Shown here piece by piece: positions 10,301 through 19,531 of a stretch of DNA of 64,000 bases; positions within the stretch are counted from its first letter, which is position 1, and each line of letters opens with the position of its first letter. A program made the translations under genes and the position numbers. Source of the stretch: Dongia sedimenti (GTDB lineage Bacteria > Pseudomonadota > Alphaproteobacteria > Dongiales > Dongiaceae). The stretch covers positions 644,845-708,844 of the forward strand of contig JAUYVI010000004.1 of NCBI GenBank assembly GCA_030715195.1, read 5' to 3'. A model generated the notes under the pieces. That model was not told the DNA's origin, searched no databases, and worked only from the letters and a program-made list of their open reading frames with translations.

Positions 10301-10423
10301 GCCGCCTATCCGCCGGTGCCGCGCGCCGAGCACGCGCCGAAATACAGCGACTATGAGCATCTGGAGCGGATCGGCGAATGGTCGGTCAACCAGACCGACG
10401 AGGAAGCGGGCGATTATGGCTGA
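7319..10423 (+). CDS. addB: Double-strand break repair protein AddB
   Basis: Subunit of the AddAB helicase-nuclease that resects DNA ends for RecA-dependent repair. At 1034 aa it has the size of alphaproteobacterial AddB. The C-terminal PD-(D/E)xK nuclease is seen as VVIDYKTGAPP (Asp900, Lys902), preceded by the HQALHRFV and ADRIDRL segments typical of this nuclease family. The UvrD-like N-terminal part is divergent. The stop overlaps the addA start by 8 bases, so the two subunits are probably made at matched levels. Confidence 0.95.
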   Translation: MSPRSTIYTIPTGVPFADALAAGLMVRGAGDPLALSKMTVLLPNRRACRALAEAFLRQAGEAGGIAGGGLLLPRLQPIGEPDEESQSIAEAGVPGVDAAEVPPAIGDLRRRMLLARLIHHSPQARLGAGSGTIAFDQAVRLAAELARLIDQVATERLDFSKVKDLAPADSEYWQLTVRFLDLVQENWPAILEGEGVLDPPTRRNLLLERQCALWRSKPPQDPVIAAGSTGSVPASADLIALVAELPLGMVVLPGLDRDADAETWGQIAEDQSHPQFGLQQLLNRLETAPKHVLLWPSDGFTGAPPLRARIVADALLPAAATESWEKRAKQCIADAPGEHAVEQAWRDVARIDCTTEQEEAGVIALLLREAVARPAPERAALVTPDRGLARRVKAELLRWGIAIDDSAGEALRLTPPAGFFLLIAEAAAAEWAPVPLLAVLKHPLASGGTAPMEFRQKVRSLERAILRGPRPAPGLQGLRDTIESARKNEKQEGKRALLREAGWFVDGLIEMTAAFDRLDGPRPIADRLEAQVRVAEALAATDAEPGVSRLWAGEDGEALADFIQDLLLAGRDMPSFDGAGYASLLPELMEGLAVRPRYGLHPRLFIWGPLEARLQQAEFVVLGGLNEGVWPPEPAVDSWLNRPMRQKFGLPAPERRIGLSAHDFQQAMGARQVVLTRSLRADGQPTIPARWLLRLEAYLKLLGIDQNLIAASGQSAPVWRGWRQRLDRAEMVQPIARPMPRPGAKLRPTALSVTQIETWMRDPYAIYARHILNLRPLDPIDQDPDFSDLGTIVHQALHRFVSEFPDALPPEAEARLLEIGRAEFRPFEDKPAVMAFWWPRFEKIAHWFVANEIARRPGLDESRTELDGKLQIAEVKPAFELRARADRIDRLSGGELVVIDYKTGAPPSSKEVLLGLAPQLALEAAIIQGGAFKDLAKGPVARLEYWRLSGGATSGEVKEVRQPGRSGGPIDPNELADEARAGLVALLRAFGREGAAYPPVPRAEHAPKYSDYEHLERIGEWSVNQTDEEAGDYG

Positions 10424-13400
10424 GATCGTCGCCCTCAGGCCCACCTCCGATGCCGCGGAACGCGCGACCCGGCTTCAGCGCCAGGCGGCCGATCCCGCGG
10501 TCTGCGCCTGGGTCAACGCCTCGGCCGGCTCGGGCAAGACCACGGTGTTGCGCGATCGCGTGCTGCGCCTGCTGCTCAGCGGCGCGCGGCCGACCGGCAT
10601 CCTCTGTCTCACCTTCACCCGCGCCGCCGCGGCGGAGATGGCGAACCGAATCGCCAGCCAGCTTCGCGAATGGGCGATCCTGGATCAGGATGCGCTCGCC
10701 GCCAGTCTCGAGCGCTTGACCGGCGTTCGGCCGCCGGAATCCCTGATGCTTCGGGCGCGCGGCCTGTTCGCCCGGGTGCTCGACGCGCCGGGCGGCATGC
10801 GGATCGAGACCATCCATGCCTTCTGCCAATCGCTGCTGCGGCGTTTTCCGCTGGAAGCGCAGGTGGCGCCGCATTTCCGCCTGATCGAGGAACGCGATTC
10901 CGCCGAGCTGCTGTTCGAGGCGCGCGAATCCATGCTGATCGCCGCGCGCGCCGGCCAGTCCCAGGCGCTCACCGCGGCGCTCGGCCATGTGGTCGGGCGC
11001 ATGCATGAGAGCCGCCTCAAGGAACTGCTCGACAGCTTCATGCAGGAGCGCGACCGGCTGGAGACTCTGCGCGACCGCATGGGCTCGCCGGAGGCTTTGC
11101 GCCGCGCCATGGCCACAACCCTCGGCGTGGCCGAGGACACCACGCCGGATTCCATCATCTCCGCCGCCTGCCACGAAGGCGCCTGCGACATGGCGGCACT
11201 GAAGCGTGCGATCGAGGTCCTCTCGACCGGCGGAAAAACCGATCGGGACCGCGCCGAGGACTTGCGCCTTTGGCTGCATGCCGAGTTGGACGAGCGCGTC
11301 CAGGGCTTCCATACCTACAAGAACATCTACTTCACGACCGAGGGCGAGCATCGCAAGTCGCTGGCGACCAAGGCCGTCGTCCAGGCTTGGCCCGGCATCA
11401 CCCGGGCCTTGCGCGACGAGGCGGATCGCATCGCCGTAGCACTCGACCGGCTGCGCCTGGCGCAATGCCTGGTCGACAGCCATGCGCTGGCGGTGCTGGC
11501 GCTCGACATCCTGCGGCGCTACACGGGTTTGAAGGCGCAGCGCGCGGTGCTCGACTACGACGACCTCATCCTCAAGGCGCGCAACCTGATGCGCCGGCAG
11601 GGCATCGCGCAATGGGTGCTCTACAAGCTCGATGGCGGCATCGACCACATCCTGGTCGATGAGGCGCAGGACACCAATCATCAGCAATGGGATCTGATCA
11701 AAGCACTGACCGAGGAATTCTTCGCCGGCGAAGGTGCGGCGGGCGAGGATGCCGCGCGGGCGACCCGCACCGTCTTTGCCGTCGGCGACCAGAAGCAGTC
11801 GATCTTCAGCTTCCAGGGCGCCGAGCCCGATGCCGCCAAAGGTGTGCGCGACTACTACAAGGCGCTGCTGCCGGATGAGTCTTCGCTCGATGATCCGCGG
11901 CCGCCATTCCTCGACGTGCCGCTCGATGTCTCGTTCCGCTCGACCGGCGCCGTGCTGAAGCTGGTTGATGCGGTGATCGCCGGTCCGGCGCGCGACGGCG
12001 TGCTCGATCCCGGTCAGACACTCTCCCATGGGCTGAAGCGCACCGGCCAGGCGGGTCTGGTGGAGGTCTGGCCGCGCTGCCAGCCGATCAAGGCGGAGGA
12101 TCCGGAGCCTTGGGCGGTCCCGCAGGTGACCGTCGGTACCGCCTCGCCGCTGGAGCGGCTGGCCCAGGCGATCGCCGCGAAGATCGCCGCCATGGTGGAT
12201 CAGGAGGAGCTGTCGTCGCGCGGCCGTCCGATCCGCGCCGGCGACATCATGGTGCTGGTGCGCTCGCGTGATCCCTTCGTGCTCAATCTGGTGCGCGCGC
12301 TCAAGGGCCAGGGCATCGCCGTTTCCGGCATCGACCGGCTGCGGCTGCTGGAAGACATCGCGGTCATGGACCTGATGGCCTTCGCCGATTTCCTGCTGAT
12401 GCCGGAGGACGACCTCAATCTCGCGGCTTTGCTGAAAAGCCCGCTGATCGGCCTCGGCGAGGATGAGGTGATGAAGCTCTGCGTCGATCGCGGCTCGGCC
12501 TCGGTCTGGTCGCGGCTCAACGCGATGGCGCCGCAGACCCTGTTCTACCGCGAGGCCGCCGACACGCTCGGCCGCTATCTCGCCCGCGCCGATTTCGATT
12601 CGCCGTTCGCGCTGTTCGCCGACCTGCTCGGCGCCGGCGGCGGGCGGAAGCGCATCCACACGAGGCTCGGGCCCGAAGCGGACGAAGCGATCGACGAGTT
12701 TCTCAATCTCACTTTGCGCTATGTCTCCGGCAATACGCCCTCGCTGCAGGGCTTCCTGCAATGGATCCGCTCGACCGCCTCGATCGTGAAGCGCGAGCCG
12801 GGCGACGCCGCCGACGAGGTCCGCATCATGACCGTGCACGGCGCCAAGGGCCTGCAGGCGCCGATCGTGTTTCTGGCCGACAAGCCGCAATTCGACAACC
12901 GTTCGACCGGATTGTTCTGGGTCGAAGGGGCCGGCACCGAGTTGCCGCTCTGGTCACCGCGGAAACTCGCCGACGTGCCCCTCACGGCAAGCGCGCGCGA
13001 GGCAGCACAGCAGAAGCGCCGTGAGGAATCGAACCGCCTCCTTTATGTAGCACTGACCCGCGCGGAAGACCGGCTCTATGTCTGCGGGCGGCTGGGCGCC
13101 AAGGCCGCATCCGAGAAAGGCTGGCACGAACGCGTGGCCGAAGCTTTCGGGCAATTGCCGGGCGCCCTCTCGGCACCGCTCGATCAATGGCGCGCGCCGC
13201 CCGGCATCGACACCGCAACGGGTTGGATCGAGGACCACTTCCACTACCACGAACCCCAGGTCGCGGCGCCCGAGCCTGCGTCGATCAAGGCCAGCCTGCC
13301 AGTCGAGGATTCCGAGCTGCCATCCTGGTCGACCGCCTTCGTCGCCGCCGAGCCGGATCCGCCGCAGCCTTTGGCGCCGTCGCGTCCATCCGAGCCGGAG

Positions 13401-13994
13401 CCTGCGACCTTGAGTCCGATCGGCGCCGATCAGGGCTATCGCTTCAAGCGCGGCTTGCTGGTGCACCGCCTGCTGGAATTGCTGCCGAACGTGCCGCCGG
13501 AATCCTGGCCGACGGCCGCCGAACGATTCCTCACGCGCCGCGCTCATGGGTTGAGCGCCGACCAGGCTGCGGAGATTCGTGCCGAGGTGCTGCGCATTCT
13601 CGCCGATCCGGAGCTGGCCGCCTTGTTCGGCCCCGATTCGCGCGCCGAAGTTCCGGTCGTGGCGACGCTCATCGATAGCCATGGAAGGACTCAGGCCCTG
13701 ACCGGGCAGATTGACCGTTTGCTGGTGCGGGACCGGGATTGCGTCATTCTGGATTACAAGAGCAACCGCCCGCCCCCCATGCAGGTCTCACAGGTCGCCT
13801 CGGCCTATTTGCGCCAGCTGGCCGCTTATCGGGCGGCAATCGCGGTGATTTACCCAGGGAAATCAATCAGCTGCAAGATTCTGTGGAGCGCGGTGCCGGT
13901 CTTGATGGATATCCCTGCTGCGCTGCTGGATATGCACGCGCCGCGGACCGGTGCGACCGCCGCTCGGCTTGACCCGGGCCGGGTGCGTCCATAG
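10416..13994 (+). CDS. addA: Double-strand break repair helicase AddA
   Basis: Helicase-nuclease subunit of AddAB. The ATG at 10416 gives 1192 aa starting [15 protein letters not shown]; the frame is open upstream only inside addB. Superfamily 1 motifs are clear: Walker A ASAGSGKT (35-42), Walker [42 protein letters not shown], and [16 protein letters not shown]. The C-terminal nuclease motif is [10 protein letters not shown] (Asp1113, Lys1115). The gene follows addB by overlap, the standard pair in alphaproteobacteria. Confidence 0.96.
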   Translation: MAEIVALRPTSDAAERATRLQRQAADPAVCAWVNASAGSGKTTVLRDRVLRLLLSGARPTGILCLTFTRAAAAEMANRIASQLREWAILDQDALAASLERLTGVRPPESLMLRARGLFARVLDAPGGMRIETIHAFCQSLLRRFPLEAQVAPHFRLIEERDSAELLFEARESMLIAARAGQSQALTAALGHVVGRMHESRLKELLDSFMQERDRLETLRDRMGSPEALRRAMATTLGVAEDTTPDSIISAACHEGACDMAALKRAIEVLSTGGKTDRDRAEDLRLWLHAELDERVQGFHTYKNIYFTTEGEHRKSLATKAVVQAWPGITRALRDEADRIAVALDRLRLAQCLVDSHALAVLALDILRRYTGLKAQRAVLDYDDLILKARNLMRRQGIAQWVLYKLDGGIDHILVDEAQDTNHQQWDLIKALTEEFFAGEGAAGEDAARATRTVFAVGDQKQSIFSFQGAEPDAAKGVRDYYKALLPDESSLDDPRPPFLDVPLDVSFRSTGAVLKLVDAVIAGPARDGVLDPGQTLSHGLKRTGQAGLVEVWPRCQPIKAEDPEPWAVPQVTVGTASPLERLAQAIAAKIAAMVDQEELSSRGRPIRAGDIMVLVRSRDPFVLNLVRALKGQGIAVSGIDRLRLLEDIAVMDLMAFADFLLMPEDDLNLAALLKSPLIGLGEDEVMKLCVDRGSASVWSRLNAMAPQTLFYREAADTLGRYLARADFDSPFALFADLLGAGGGRKRIHTRLGPEADEAIDEFLNLTLRYVSGNTPSLQGFLQWIRSTASIVKREPGDAADEVRIMTVHGAKGLQAPIVFLADKPQFDNRSTGLFWVEGAGTELPLWSPRKLADVPLTASAREAAQQKRREESNRLLYVALTRAEDRLYVCGRLGAKAASEKGWHERVAEAFGQLPGALSAPLDQWRAPPGIDTATGWIEDHFHYHEPQVAAPEPASIKASLPVEDSELPSWSTAFVAAEPDPPQPLAPSRPSEPEPATLSPIGADQGYRFKRGLLVHRLLELLPNVPPESWPTAAERFLTRRAHGLSADQAAEIRAEVLRILADPELAALFGPDSRAEVPVVATLIDSHGRTQALTGQIDRLLVRDRDCVILDYKSNRPPPMQVSQVASAYLRQLAAYRAAIAVIYPGKSISCKILWSAVPVLMDIPAALLDMHAPRTGATAARLDPGRVRP

Positions 13995-14010
13995 ATTCAT
14001 TAACAAGTTT

Positions 14011-14030
14011 GGACGGCCGGGTGGCCGTCC
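14011..14030 (+). terminator. Hairpin between addA and trxA
   Basis: Perfect 8-bp arms GGACGGCC and GGCCGTCC with loop GGGT, followed by CGATTT. The T-run is short, so this is a weak intrinsic terminator, an attenuator, or a leader hairpin of trxA, whose start is 37 bases downstream. Confidence 0.4.
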
Positions 14031-14067
14031 CGATTTGCGCGCGACAGCGATCAACAAAGGAATCCCC

Positions 14068-14388
14068 ATGAGCACGACCCATGTGAGCGACAGCTCTTTC
14101 GACACCGACGTCCTGAAGGCGTCCGGCCCGGTGCTGGTCGATTTCTGGGCGGAGTGGTGCGGCCCCTGCAAGATGATCGCCCCCGCGCTGGAGGAGATCG
14201 CCCAGAATCTCGACGGCAAGCTGAAGATCGCCAAGATCAACATCGACCACAATCCGGCGACGCCGAAGAAGTACGGCATCCGCGGCATTCCGACCCTGAT
14301 GGTGTTCAAGGACGGCCAGGTCGCCGCGACCAAGATCGGCGCGCTGCCGAAGCAGCAGCTCGCCGACTGGATCCACTCGGTGATCTGA
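14068..14388 (+). CDS. trxA: Thioredoxin 1
   Basis: Small cytosolic disulfide reductase serving ribonucleotide reductase, methionine sulfoxide reductase and others. The 106-aa protein has the active site WCGPC (Cys31, Cys34), the cis-proline region [12 protein letters not shown] and the usual length. An AAAGGAA site precedes the ATG at 14068; the longer open frame upstream belongs to the addA tail region. A strong terminator follows directly. Confidence 0.97.
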   Translation: MSTTHVSDSSFDTDVLKASGPVLVDFWAEWCGPCKMIAPALEEIAQNLDGKLKIAKINIDHNPATPKKYGIRGIPTLMVFKDGQVAATKIGALPKQQLADWIHSVI

Positions 14389-14414
14389 TTCCGTACCGGA
14401 TAAGATGGCACAAG

Positions 14415-14447
14415 GCCCCGCGCTGAAAAGCGCGGGGCTTTTGCTTT
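14415..14447 (+). terminator. Rho-independent terminator of trxA
   Basis: Ten-bp perfect stem GCCCCGCGCT / AGCGCGGGGC with a GAAA tetraloop, followed by TTTTGCTTT. It ends at the stop codon of the convergent gene on the other strand. Confidence 0.92.
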
Positions 14448-16086
14448 ACTGGCCGAGCGCCACGCGGAAGCCGTAATTGGACGACGCGTAGCTGGCCGGT
14501 CCCCGTTCCCAATAGGCAAAGCGGACGATGTTCGGGAGCGAATCCCAGGCGCTGCCGCGCACCGGGCGATAGCTGCAGGAGCCGCCGGTCGGGGAACCGT
14601 CGGCCGGGATTTCCTCGATCGATTCGACGCCGCAGCCGGCGACCCATTGCTTCACGTTGCCCAGCATGTCGTAGAGTCCGAACGCGTTCGGTTTCAGCGA
14701 GCCGACCGGCGACGTGCCGGCAAAGCCGTCATTGCAGTCCGAGATGGACCAGTTCGCGTGCTTCTTCTTCGCGGCCTTGTCGGCGACGTTGGCATAGGCG
14801 CAGGTGTCGCTTTCATCGGACCAGTAATGGGCTTTGGTGACTCCGGCCCGGGCGGCATATTCCCATTCGGCTTCGCTCGGCAGGCGATAGGGCTTGCCGC
14901 TGGTGACGGCCAGCCATTCCGCATAGGCGTTCGCGTCCTTCCAGTTGATGCACACCACCGGCTCGTTCTCACCCTGGTCGAAGGCCTCGGGATCGGTCCA
15001 GTTGGCGCCCCGCATCTTGCCGGTGCGCTCGGTGTCGCATTCATCGCTCGGCTTGTACTTGGTCGCCTTGATGAACTCGGCAAACTGGCCGACGGTCACC
15101 GAATACTTGCCCATCGAAAACGGCTTGATGCTGATCTTTTTCTGCGGCCCCTCGAAATCCTTCCGGTCGTCTTCGTCATCCGGCGAGCCCATCATGAAGC
15201 TGCCGCCTTTGATCGCGACCATCTCCGGACAATTCGTGCAGCCCTTGGCCGGGCCTGACGGCGCGGCCGGTTGAGCGGCGGCCGGTGCGGGTGCGGGCGC
15301 CGGAGCGATTGCGGCGGTCTGCGTCTCGGCAAGCTTCTGGCCGGGATTGAACGAGAAGGCGCCGGTCAGCGAGGAGGATTCCCAAGGGATCTGTTCTTTG
15401 TTGGTGGTCTGCAGAACCTCGACACGCGCATCGCGGAAGGCTTCCTCGATGGCGATCCCGGGCTTCAGCATCGCCTTCGCCAGAGCCGCGGTGTAGGGGC
15501 TGTTCTTTCCCTTGCCGTCGGCAGCGGTCTGCCCCGGCGCCGTCGAATAGGCGATGAACGAGCCGAGCGGCGCATCCATCTTCGCGAGGCCGGTGCTGGC
15601 CGAGCGCATGCCGCGCGACAGCGGGTTGTTGCGGCAGGCATCGAGGATGACGATGTTGAGCGAGTTCTCGGCGAACTGCATCTGGCCCAGGATCTTCGAA
15701 GCCGGCACGGCCTCGAACTCCGCGTCCGCCGATTTCTGGATATTCGCCTTGATCGGAATGAGCCAGTTCTCGCCGTCGATCTGCAATCCATGGCCGGCAT
15801 AGAAGAACAGGCCGACCGCCTGCGATCCGGCGCTGGACAGCATGTTGCTGAATTCCCGGATCGCCTTGTTCATCTGATTGAGATCGGCATCGCGGCTCTC
15901 GACCACCTTGAAGCCGAGCTTCTTCAAGGTCGCCGCCATCAGGTCGGCGTCATTGGCCGGATTGGGCAGCTTCGGCAGGTCGCCGCCATAGTTGGAATTG
16001 CCGATGACGAGTGCAATCCGCGGCTCGGCCAAAGCCGGTGCCGCGAGCGCCACGAACGCAAACAGACTGAGCCAGAAACGTCGCAT
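14446..16086 (-). CDS. Exported caspase-like peptidase with FGE-sulfatase fold
   Basis: Two-domain exported protein of 546 aa. A signal peptide (about 1-20, ending PALA) leads into a peptidase C14 domain (about 22-235) with the catalytic dyad His99 in YAGHG and Cys151 in ILDACRNNP. An Ala/Pro-rich linker (about 256-280) follows, then a SUMF1/formylglycine-enzyme fold (about 285-545) with MVAIKGGSFMMGSP, RLPSEAEWEYAARAG, YDMLGNVKQW and a final GFRVA. The segment after RGSAWDS has no cysteine where true formylglycine-generating enzymes have their catalytic pair, so this domain is more likely a binding module than an oxidase. A strong GGGGAGGGA site precedes the ATG. Substrate unknown. Confidence 0.85.
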   Translation of the reverse strand: MRRFWLSLFAFVALAAPALAEPRIALVIGNSNYGGDLPKLPNPANDADLMAATLKKLGFKVVESRDADLNQMNKAIREFSNMLSSAGSQAVGLFFYAGHGLQIDGENWLIPIKANIQKSADAEFEAVPASKILGQMQFAENSLNIVILDACRNNPLSRGMRSASTGLAKMDAPLGSFIAYSTAPGQTAADGKGKNSPYTAALAKAMLKPGIAIEEAFRDARVEVLQTTNKEQIPWESSSLTGAFSFNPGQKLAETQTAAIAPAPAPAPAAAQPAAPSGPAKGCTNCPEMVAIKGGSFMMGSPDDEDDRKDFEGPQKKISIKPFSMGKYSVTVGQFAEFIKATKYKPSDECDTERTGKMRGANWTDPEAFDQGENEPVVCINWKDANAYAEWLAVTSGKPYRLPSEAEWEYAARAGVTKAHYWSDESDTCAYANVADKAAKKKHANWSISDCNDGFAGTSPVGSLKPNAFGLYDMLGNVKQWVAGCGVESIEEIPADGSPTGGSCSYRPVRGSAWDSLPNIVRFAYWERGPASYASSNYGFRVALGQ

Positions 16087-16108
16087 CGATCCCTCCCCGA
16101 GAGGGCTC

Positions 16109-16124
16109 GAATCCTAGTGGATTC
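16109..16124. promoter_or_regulatory. Small inverted repeat upstream of the caspase-like gene
   Basis: Perfect 6-bp arms GAATCC and GGATTC with loop TAGT, centred about 30 bases before the start of the caspase-like gene on the minus strand. It could be an operator or an mRNA leader hairpin; nothing further supports either. Confidence 0.25.
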
Positions 16125-16183
16125 CGGAAGCCCGGAGAAGTGCGCCGGCTCACATCTAGAGGTCGGGGTCCGGCAGATTCGAG

Positions 16184-17728
16184 TTACGCCGACTGCCGGC
16201 CGATCTCTTCCTTGCGCTTTGCCACATAGGCGTCGAGCGCCTCGGCAATGCCGGGATCCATGGCCGGCTGCTCATAGCTCTTGAGCAGCTCCTTCCAGAT
16301 CGCGTTGGCGCGTTCGGTGCCGGTCTTGGCGCCGCCGTCCTGCCAGTTCTCGAAATTGCGCCAGTCGCTGAGCATCGGCTCGTAAAAGGCACGCTCGAAG
16401 CGGGCGAGGGTGTGGCCGGTGCCGAAGAAATGCCCGCCCGGTCCCACCTCGCGGATCGCCTCGAGGCCCATGCTGTCCTCGTCGACCTGCAGCGGGTTCA
16501 GGAATTCCCGCATCATCTGCAGCATCTCGGCATCGAGGATCAGCTTCTCGAAGGATGCGGTGAGACCGCCTTCCAGCCAGCCCGCCGCATGCTCGATCAG
16601 ATTGACCCCGCCCATGATCGTGCCCCAGAGCGACATGCCGCCTTCATAGGCCGCCTGCACATCGACGCAGTTGGAAGCGGTCACATTGGAGGAGCGGAAC
16701 GGGATCTTGTAGCGCCGCGCCAGCTGCCCGCTGGCCAAGGCCGCCTTGGTGTATTCCGGGGTGCCGAAGGCGGGCGAGCCGGTGCGCATATCGACGTTGG
16801 AGGTGAACCCGCCATAGAGCACCGGCACGCCCGGATTGTGCATCTGGGCGAGCGCGATCAGCGCCAAAGCCTCGGCATTCTGCTGCACCAGCGCGCCGGC
16901 GATGGTGACCGGGCTCATCGCGCCGGCCAGCGTGAACGGCGTCATCGCGACCGGCTGTCCGGCCTTCGCCATGGCGGCGAGACCCTCGCCCATCGGAATG
17001 TCGAGCCGGAGCGGCGAGTTCGAATTGACCACGGTGAGTGTGACCGGGCTCGCCTTCAACTGCGCGCGCGTCTTGCCCATGGAAATCGCCGCCATCTCGA
17101 TCGCATCTTCCACGCGATAGCCGCCCAGGGCCCAGCACTGCCAGGTCTTGTCGGTGAGCGCGATGGCGGCGCGGTAGAAATCGAGATGCCGGGTCTCGGC
17201 GGGGAGGTCGGTCGGCTCGATCGGACAGCCGCCTTCCTGGTGGATCACGTTCAGTCGATGCACGACGCGGATGTAGTCGCACATGTCCTGGTAATTGCCG
17301 GCGCGCCGGCCGCGGTCGAGATCGCTGGCGAAAGCGGGCCCGCCGGTCGCGGCGAAGATCACATGCGGCCCACCGACCTTCACGTTGTGGGCGGGATTGC
17401 GCGCCTCCAGGGTGAACTCGGCGGGCGCCATCGCAACGAAGCTCTCGATCAGTTCCGGCGCGTAGCGAACCCGCTGGTTGGTCTCATCGACCTCCGCGCC
17501 TGCGGCCTTGAGAACGCGGCGGCTCTCCTCGTGCAGCACCTCCATCCCGACTTCCTGCAGCAGGCGCAGCGAGGCATGGTGGATGGCGTCGATCTCGTCG
17601 GCAGACAGCAGCTGGATCGGCGGATAGCGATTCTCGATGCGCGCGAAGGGCAGCTGGCGGATGCCCTTGACCGGCACCCGGCGTTCCTTGCGCCGCAGTG
17701 CTTCGCGGGCGCCCCGTTCTCCGCTCAT
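16184..17728 (-). CDS. Trimethylamine methyltransferase family (MttB-like, non-Pyl)
   Basis: Member of the MttB/COG5598 corrinoid methyltransferase superfamily, 514 aa, predicted cytosolic. The N-terminal part (SADEIDAIHHASLRLLQEVG), the VGGPHVIFAATGGPAFASD region and GGVNLIEHAAGWLEGGL are family-typical. The frame has no internal amber codon, so it is of the non-pyrrolysine branch, in which MtgB demethylates glycine betaine; the actual substrate here is not known. No corrinoid protein or reactivating enzyme lies next to it. A GGGGAG site sits 6 bases before the ATG, and a perfect 20-bp palindrome lies just upstream, pointing to specific control. Confidence 0.88.
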   Translation of the reverse strand: MSGERGAREALRRKERRVPVKGIRQLPFARIENRYPPIQLLSADEIDAIHHASLRLLQEVGMEVLHEESRRVLKAAGAEVDETNQRVRYAPELIESFVAMAPAEFTLEARNPAHNVKVGGPHVIFAATGGPAFASDLDRGRRAGNYQDMCDYIRVVHRLNVIHQEGGCPIEPTDLPAETRHLDFYRAAIALTDKTWQCWALGGYRVEDAIEMAAISMGKTRAQLKASPVTLTVVNSNSPLRLDIPMGEGLAAMAKAGQPVAMTPFTLAGAMSPVTIAGALVQQNAEALALIALAQMHNPGVPVLYGGFTSNVDMRTGSPAFGTPEYTKAALASGQLARRYKIPFRSSNVTASNCVDVQAAYEGGMSLWGTIMGGVNLIEHAAGWLEGGLTASFEKLILDAEMLQMMREFLNPLQVDEDSMGLEAIREVGPGGHFFGTGHTLARFERAFYEPMLSDWRNFENWQDGGAKTGTERANAIWKELLKSYEQPAMDPGIAEALDAYVAKRKEEIGRQSA

Positions 17729-17753
17729 CCCAAGCTCCCCGACCGTATTGTAT

Positions 17754-17773
17754 CCAAGCTGTATACAGCTTGG
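17754..17773. promoter_or_regulatory. Perfect 20-bp palindromic operator upstream of mttB-like gene
   Basis: CCAAGCTGTATACAGCTTGG reads identically on both strands. It lies 26-45 bases before the minus-strand methyltransferase start. The TGTATACA core resembles operators of GntR-family (FadR-subfamily) regulators. A regulator gene is not in this window. Confidence 0.75.
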
Positions 17774-17783
17774 TCCGGCCCTG

Positions 17784-18620
17784 TCAATTGGGCGGCGCTT
17801 CGGCCAGGCGGGTCCCGGCCTGCGGCATGGCGCTGGAGACCGGCTGTCTCAGATAGGGCAGGAAATTGCCGGCATTGACCCCAAGGCCGAGCGGTTCGGA
17901 CTTGTTGTGCGGCATATGGCCGAAACCGGCGATGATGCCGATCAGGGCCGGCTGGCTGGCGCCGTCCAGCAGGATGATCCCGCCGCCGCTGTCGCCGACC
18001 CGGAAGATGCAGTCGAGCTGCAGCCAGGTGTCGTCGGGAAACAGGCCGAGCTCTTGCTGCGACAGCAATCGGCATTTCTCATGCACCCTGAGCTCGTCAT
18101 AGGGGCCGCTGCCATATCCGGCCGTCACCAGCCGGTTGCCCGACCGGATCATATGCAGCATGCCGTCGATGCTGAGCCGCGCGACCGAGATCGGCTGGAC
18201 CGCGGTGACCGGGGGGCTGATCTGCACCAGCACCCAGTCCTTCGATACGTCTTCATTGCGCAGCTTTCCGGCGCGGAGCACGGCGCCCTGGCCGAGGAAG
18301 GCGACGCCGCGCGACGGCGGCAGAACCTGCAAGCCACCCATGTTCGGCCGGAAGATGAGCTCGTTCGGCGCAGCGGGCCGTTTCACGGTGTTCAGGAACA
18401 GGCAATGCGAGGCGGTGACGATGACGTCCTGCGCGACCAGCACGCCGGAGCAATGCAGTTCGGAGTCACTGGTCTCCAGCTGACCGATGGCGGCGGTCCA
18501 TGACAAGGTCGGTCGCGGCTGGATCTGCGGTCCCTCGACGCGCTCCGTCCCGCACCCGCCCAGTGAAACCAGGGCCAGCAGCCCGAGACCCGCGACGATC
18601 CGCGCCGTTATCTGTCGCAT
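17784..18620 (-). CDS. Trypsin-like serine protease lipoprotein
   Basis: Secreted S1-family protease, 278 aa from the ATG at 18620, chosen because GGGGAG precedes it and a lipoprotein signal follows at once (MRQITARIVAG...LVSLGGC, lipidated Cys23). The earlier in-frame ATG at 18665 would add 15 residues and spoil the signal. The catalytic triad is complete: His72 in TASHC, Asp128 in KDWVLVQI and Ser211 in GDSGGG. It is probably anchored to a membrane facing the periplasm. Target unknown. It diverges from pyrF. Confidence 0.87.
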   Translation of the reverse strand: MRQITARIVAGLGLLALVSLGGCGTERVEGPQIQPRPTLSWTAAIGQLETSDSELHCSGVLVAQDVIVTASHCLFLNTVKRPAAPNELIFRPNMGGLQVLPPSRGVAFLGQGAVLRAGKLRNEDVSKDWVLVQISPPVTAVQPISVARLSIDGMLHMIRSGNRLVTAGYGSGPYDELRVHEKCRLLSQQELGLFPDDTWLQLDCIFRVGDSGGGIILLDGASQPALIGIIAGFGHMPHNKSEPLGLGVNAGNFLPYLRQPVSSAMPQAGTRLAEAPPN

Positions 18621-18772
18621 CACGACTCCCCTTCGATTCGCTTCAGAAAATACCAGTTTGGCCATGACAAGGGCATTGCTTCGTGCAGGCCCGCCCCCAG
18701 ATTTCCGAGTGATGACGGAGGGTCGGAACTGGGCTAGAAGCTCTCGACCTGAAGCGGGTGGGAGAAAGTGCC

Positions 18773-19531
18773 TTGGGCTCGATGAAACTGGTGCGCAAGA
18801 GCGGTGTCCTGGCGGCGATCGACACGGCGGACCTGGACGCGGCTGCGGCGCAGGCCGGCCGGCTCGGCCCCTCGGTGGCCGGAATAAAGCTCGGCCTCGA
18901 GTTCTACATGGCGCATGGCGCGCCCGGCTATCGGCGCATCGCCGCGACCATCGCCGCCCAGAAATCGACCCTCGGCCCGGCGCCGATCTTCCTCGATCTC
19001 AAATTCCACGACATTCCGAACACGGTCGCCGGCGCGGTGCGCTCGGTGGCGCCGTTGGAGCCGCTGATCCTCAACGTGCATGCCTCCGGCGGCAAGACCA
19101 TGATGCGCGCCGCGCGCGATGCCGCAGCCGAGAGCGCCGAGAAGTTCAACCTGCGCCGGCCGAAGGTGATCGGGGTGACGGTGCTGACCAGCCTCGACGA
19201 CGTCGATCTGCGCCGCGTCGGCCAGGCCGTGCCCGCGCGCGACCAGGTGCTGCGCTTGGCGGAGCTCGCCCGTGAGAGCGAACTCGACGGCGTGGTCTGC
19301 TCGCCGCAGGAGATCACGGCCCTGCGCGAGCGTCTCGGCAACGACTTCCTGCTGGTGACGCCCGGCATCCGCCCGGACTGGGCCGCGACCGGCGACCAGA
19401 AGCGCGTCATGACGCCGGCCGAGGCCGCGCGCGCGGGCGCCGATTATCTGGTGATCGGCCGACCGATCACCGCCGACGAGGATCCCGCCGGCGCCGCGGG
19501 CCGGATCGTGGCCGAAATCGACGCTGCATGA
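18773..19531 (+). CDS. pyrF: Orotidine 5'-phosphate decarboxylase
   Basis: Last step of UMP synthesis, decarboxylating OMP. The catalytic lysine motif DLKFHDIPNT is clear, as are VTVLTSL and the C-terminal GADYLVIGRPIT phosphate-binding segment. About 252 aa. The start is uncertain: TTG at 18773 has GGAGAAAG at a good distance (8 bases from GGAG), ATG at 18782 follows 3 codons later with a poorer site, and GTG at 18758 is also open. It begins the pyr-trp-acc-fol run and overlaps the next gene by 4 bases. Confidence 0.95.
   Translation: MGSMKLVRKSGVLAAIDTADLDAAAAQAGRLGPSVAGIKLGLEFYMAHGAPGYRRIAATIAAQKSTLGPAPIFLDLKFHDIPNTVAGAVRSVAPLEPLILNVHASGGKTMMRAARDAAAESAEKFNLRRPKVIGVTVLTSLDDVDLRRVGQAVPARDQVLRLAELARESELDGVVCSPQEITALRERLGNDFLLVTPGIRPDWAATGDQKRVMTPAEAARAGADYLVIGRPITADEDPAGAAGRIVAEIDAA

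Noticed and set aside
16184..17728. Pyrrolysine-type MttB
   Set aside because: The frame is continuous with no internal TAG and no pyl genes are nearby, so it belongs to the non-pyrrolysine branch.
16412..17878. A 488-codon open frame antisense to the MttB-like gene
   Set aside because: His/Arg/Gln-rich product with no motif; a GC-bias shadow of the methyltransferase gene.
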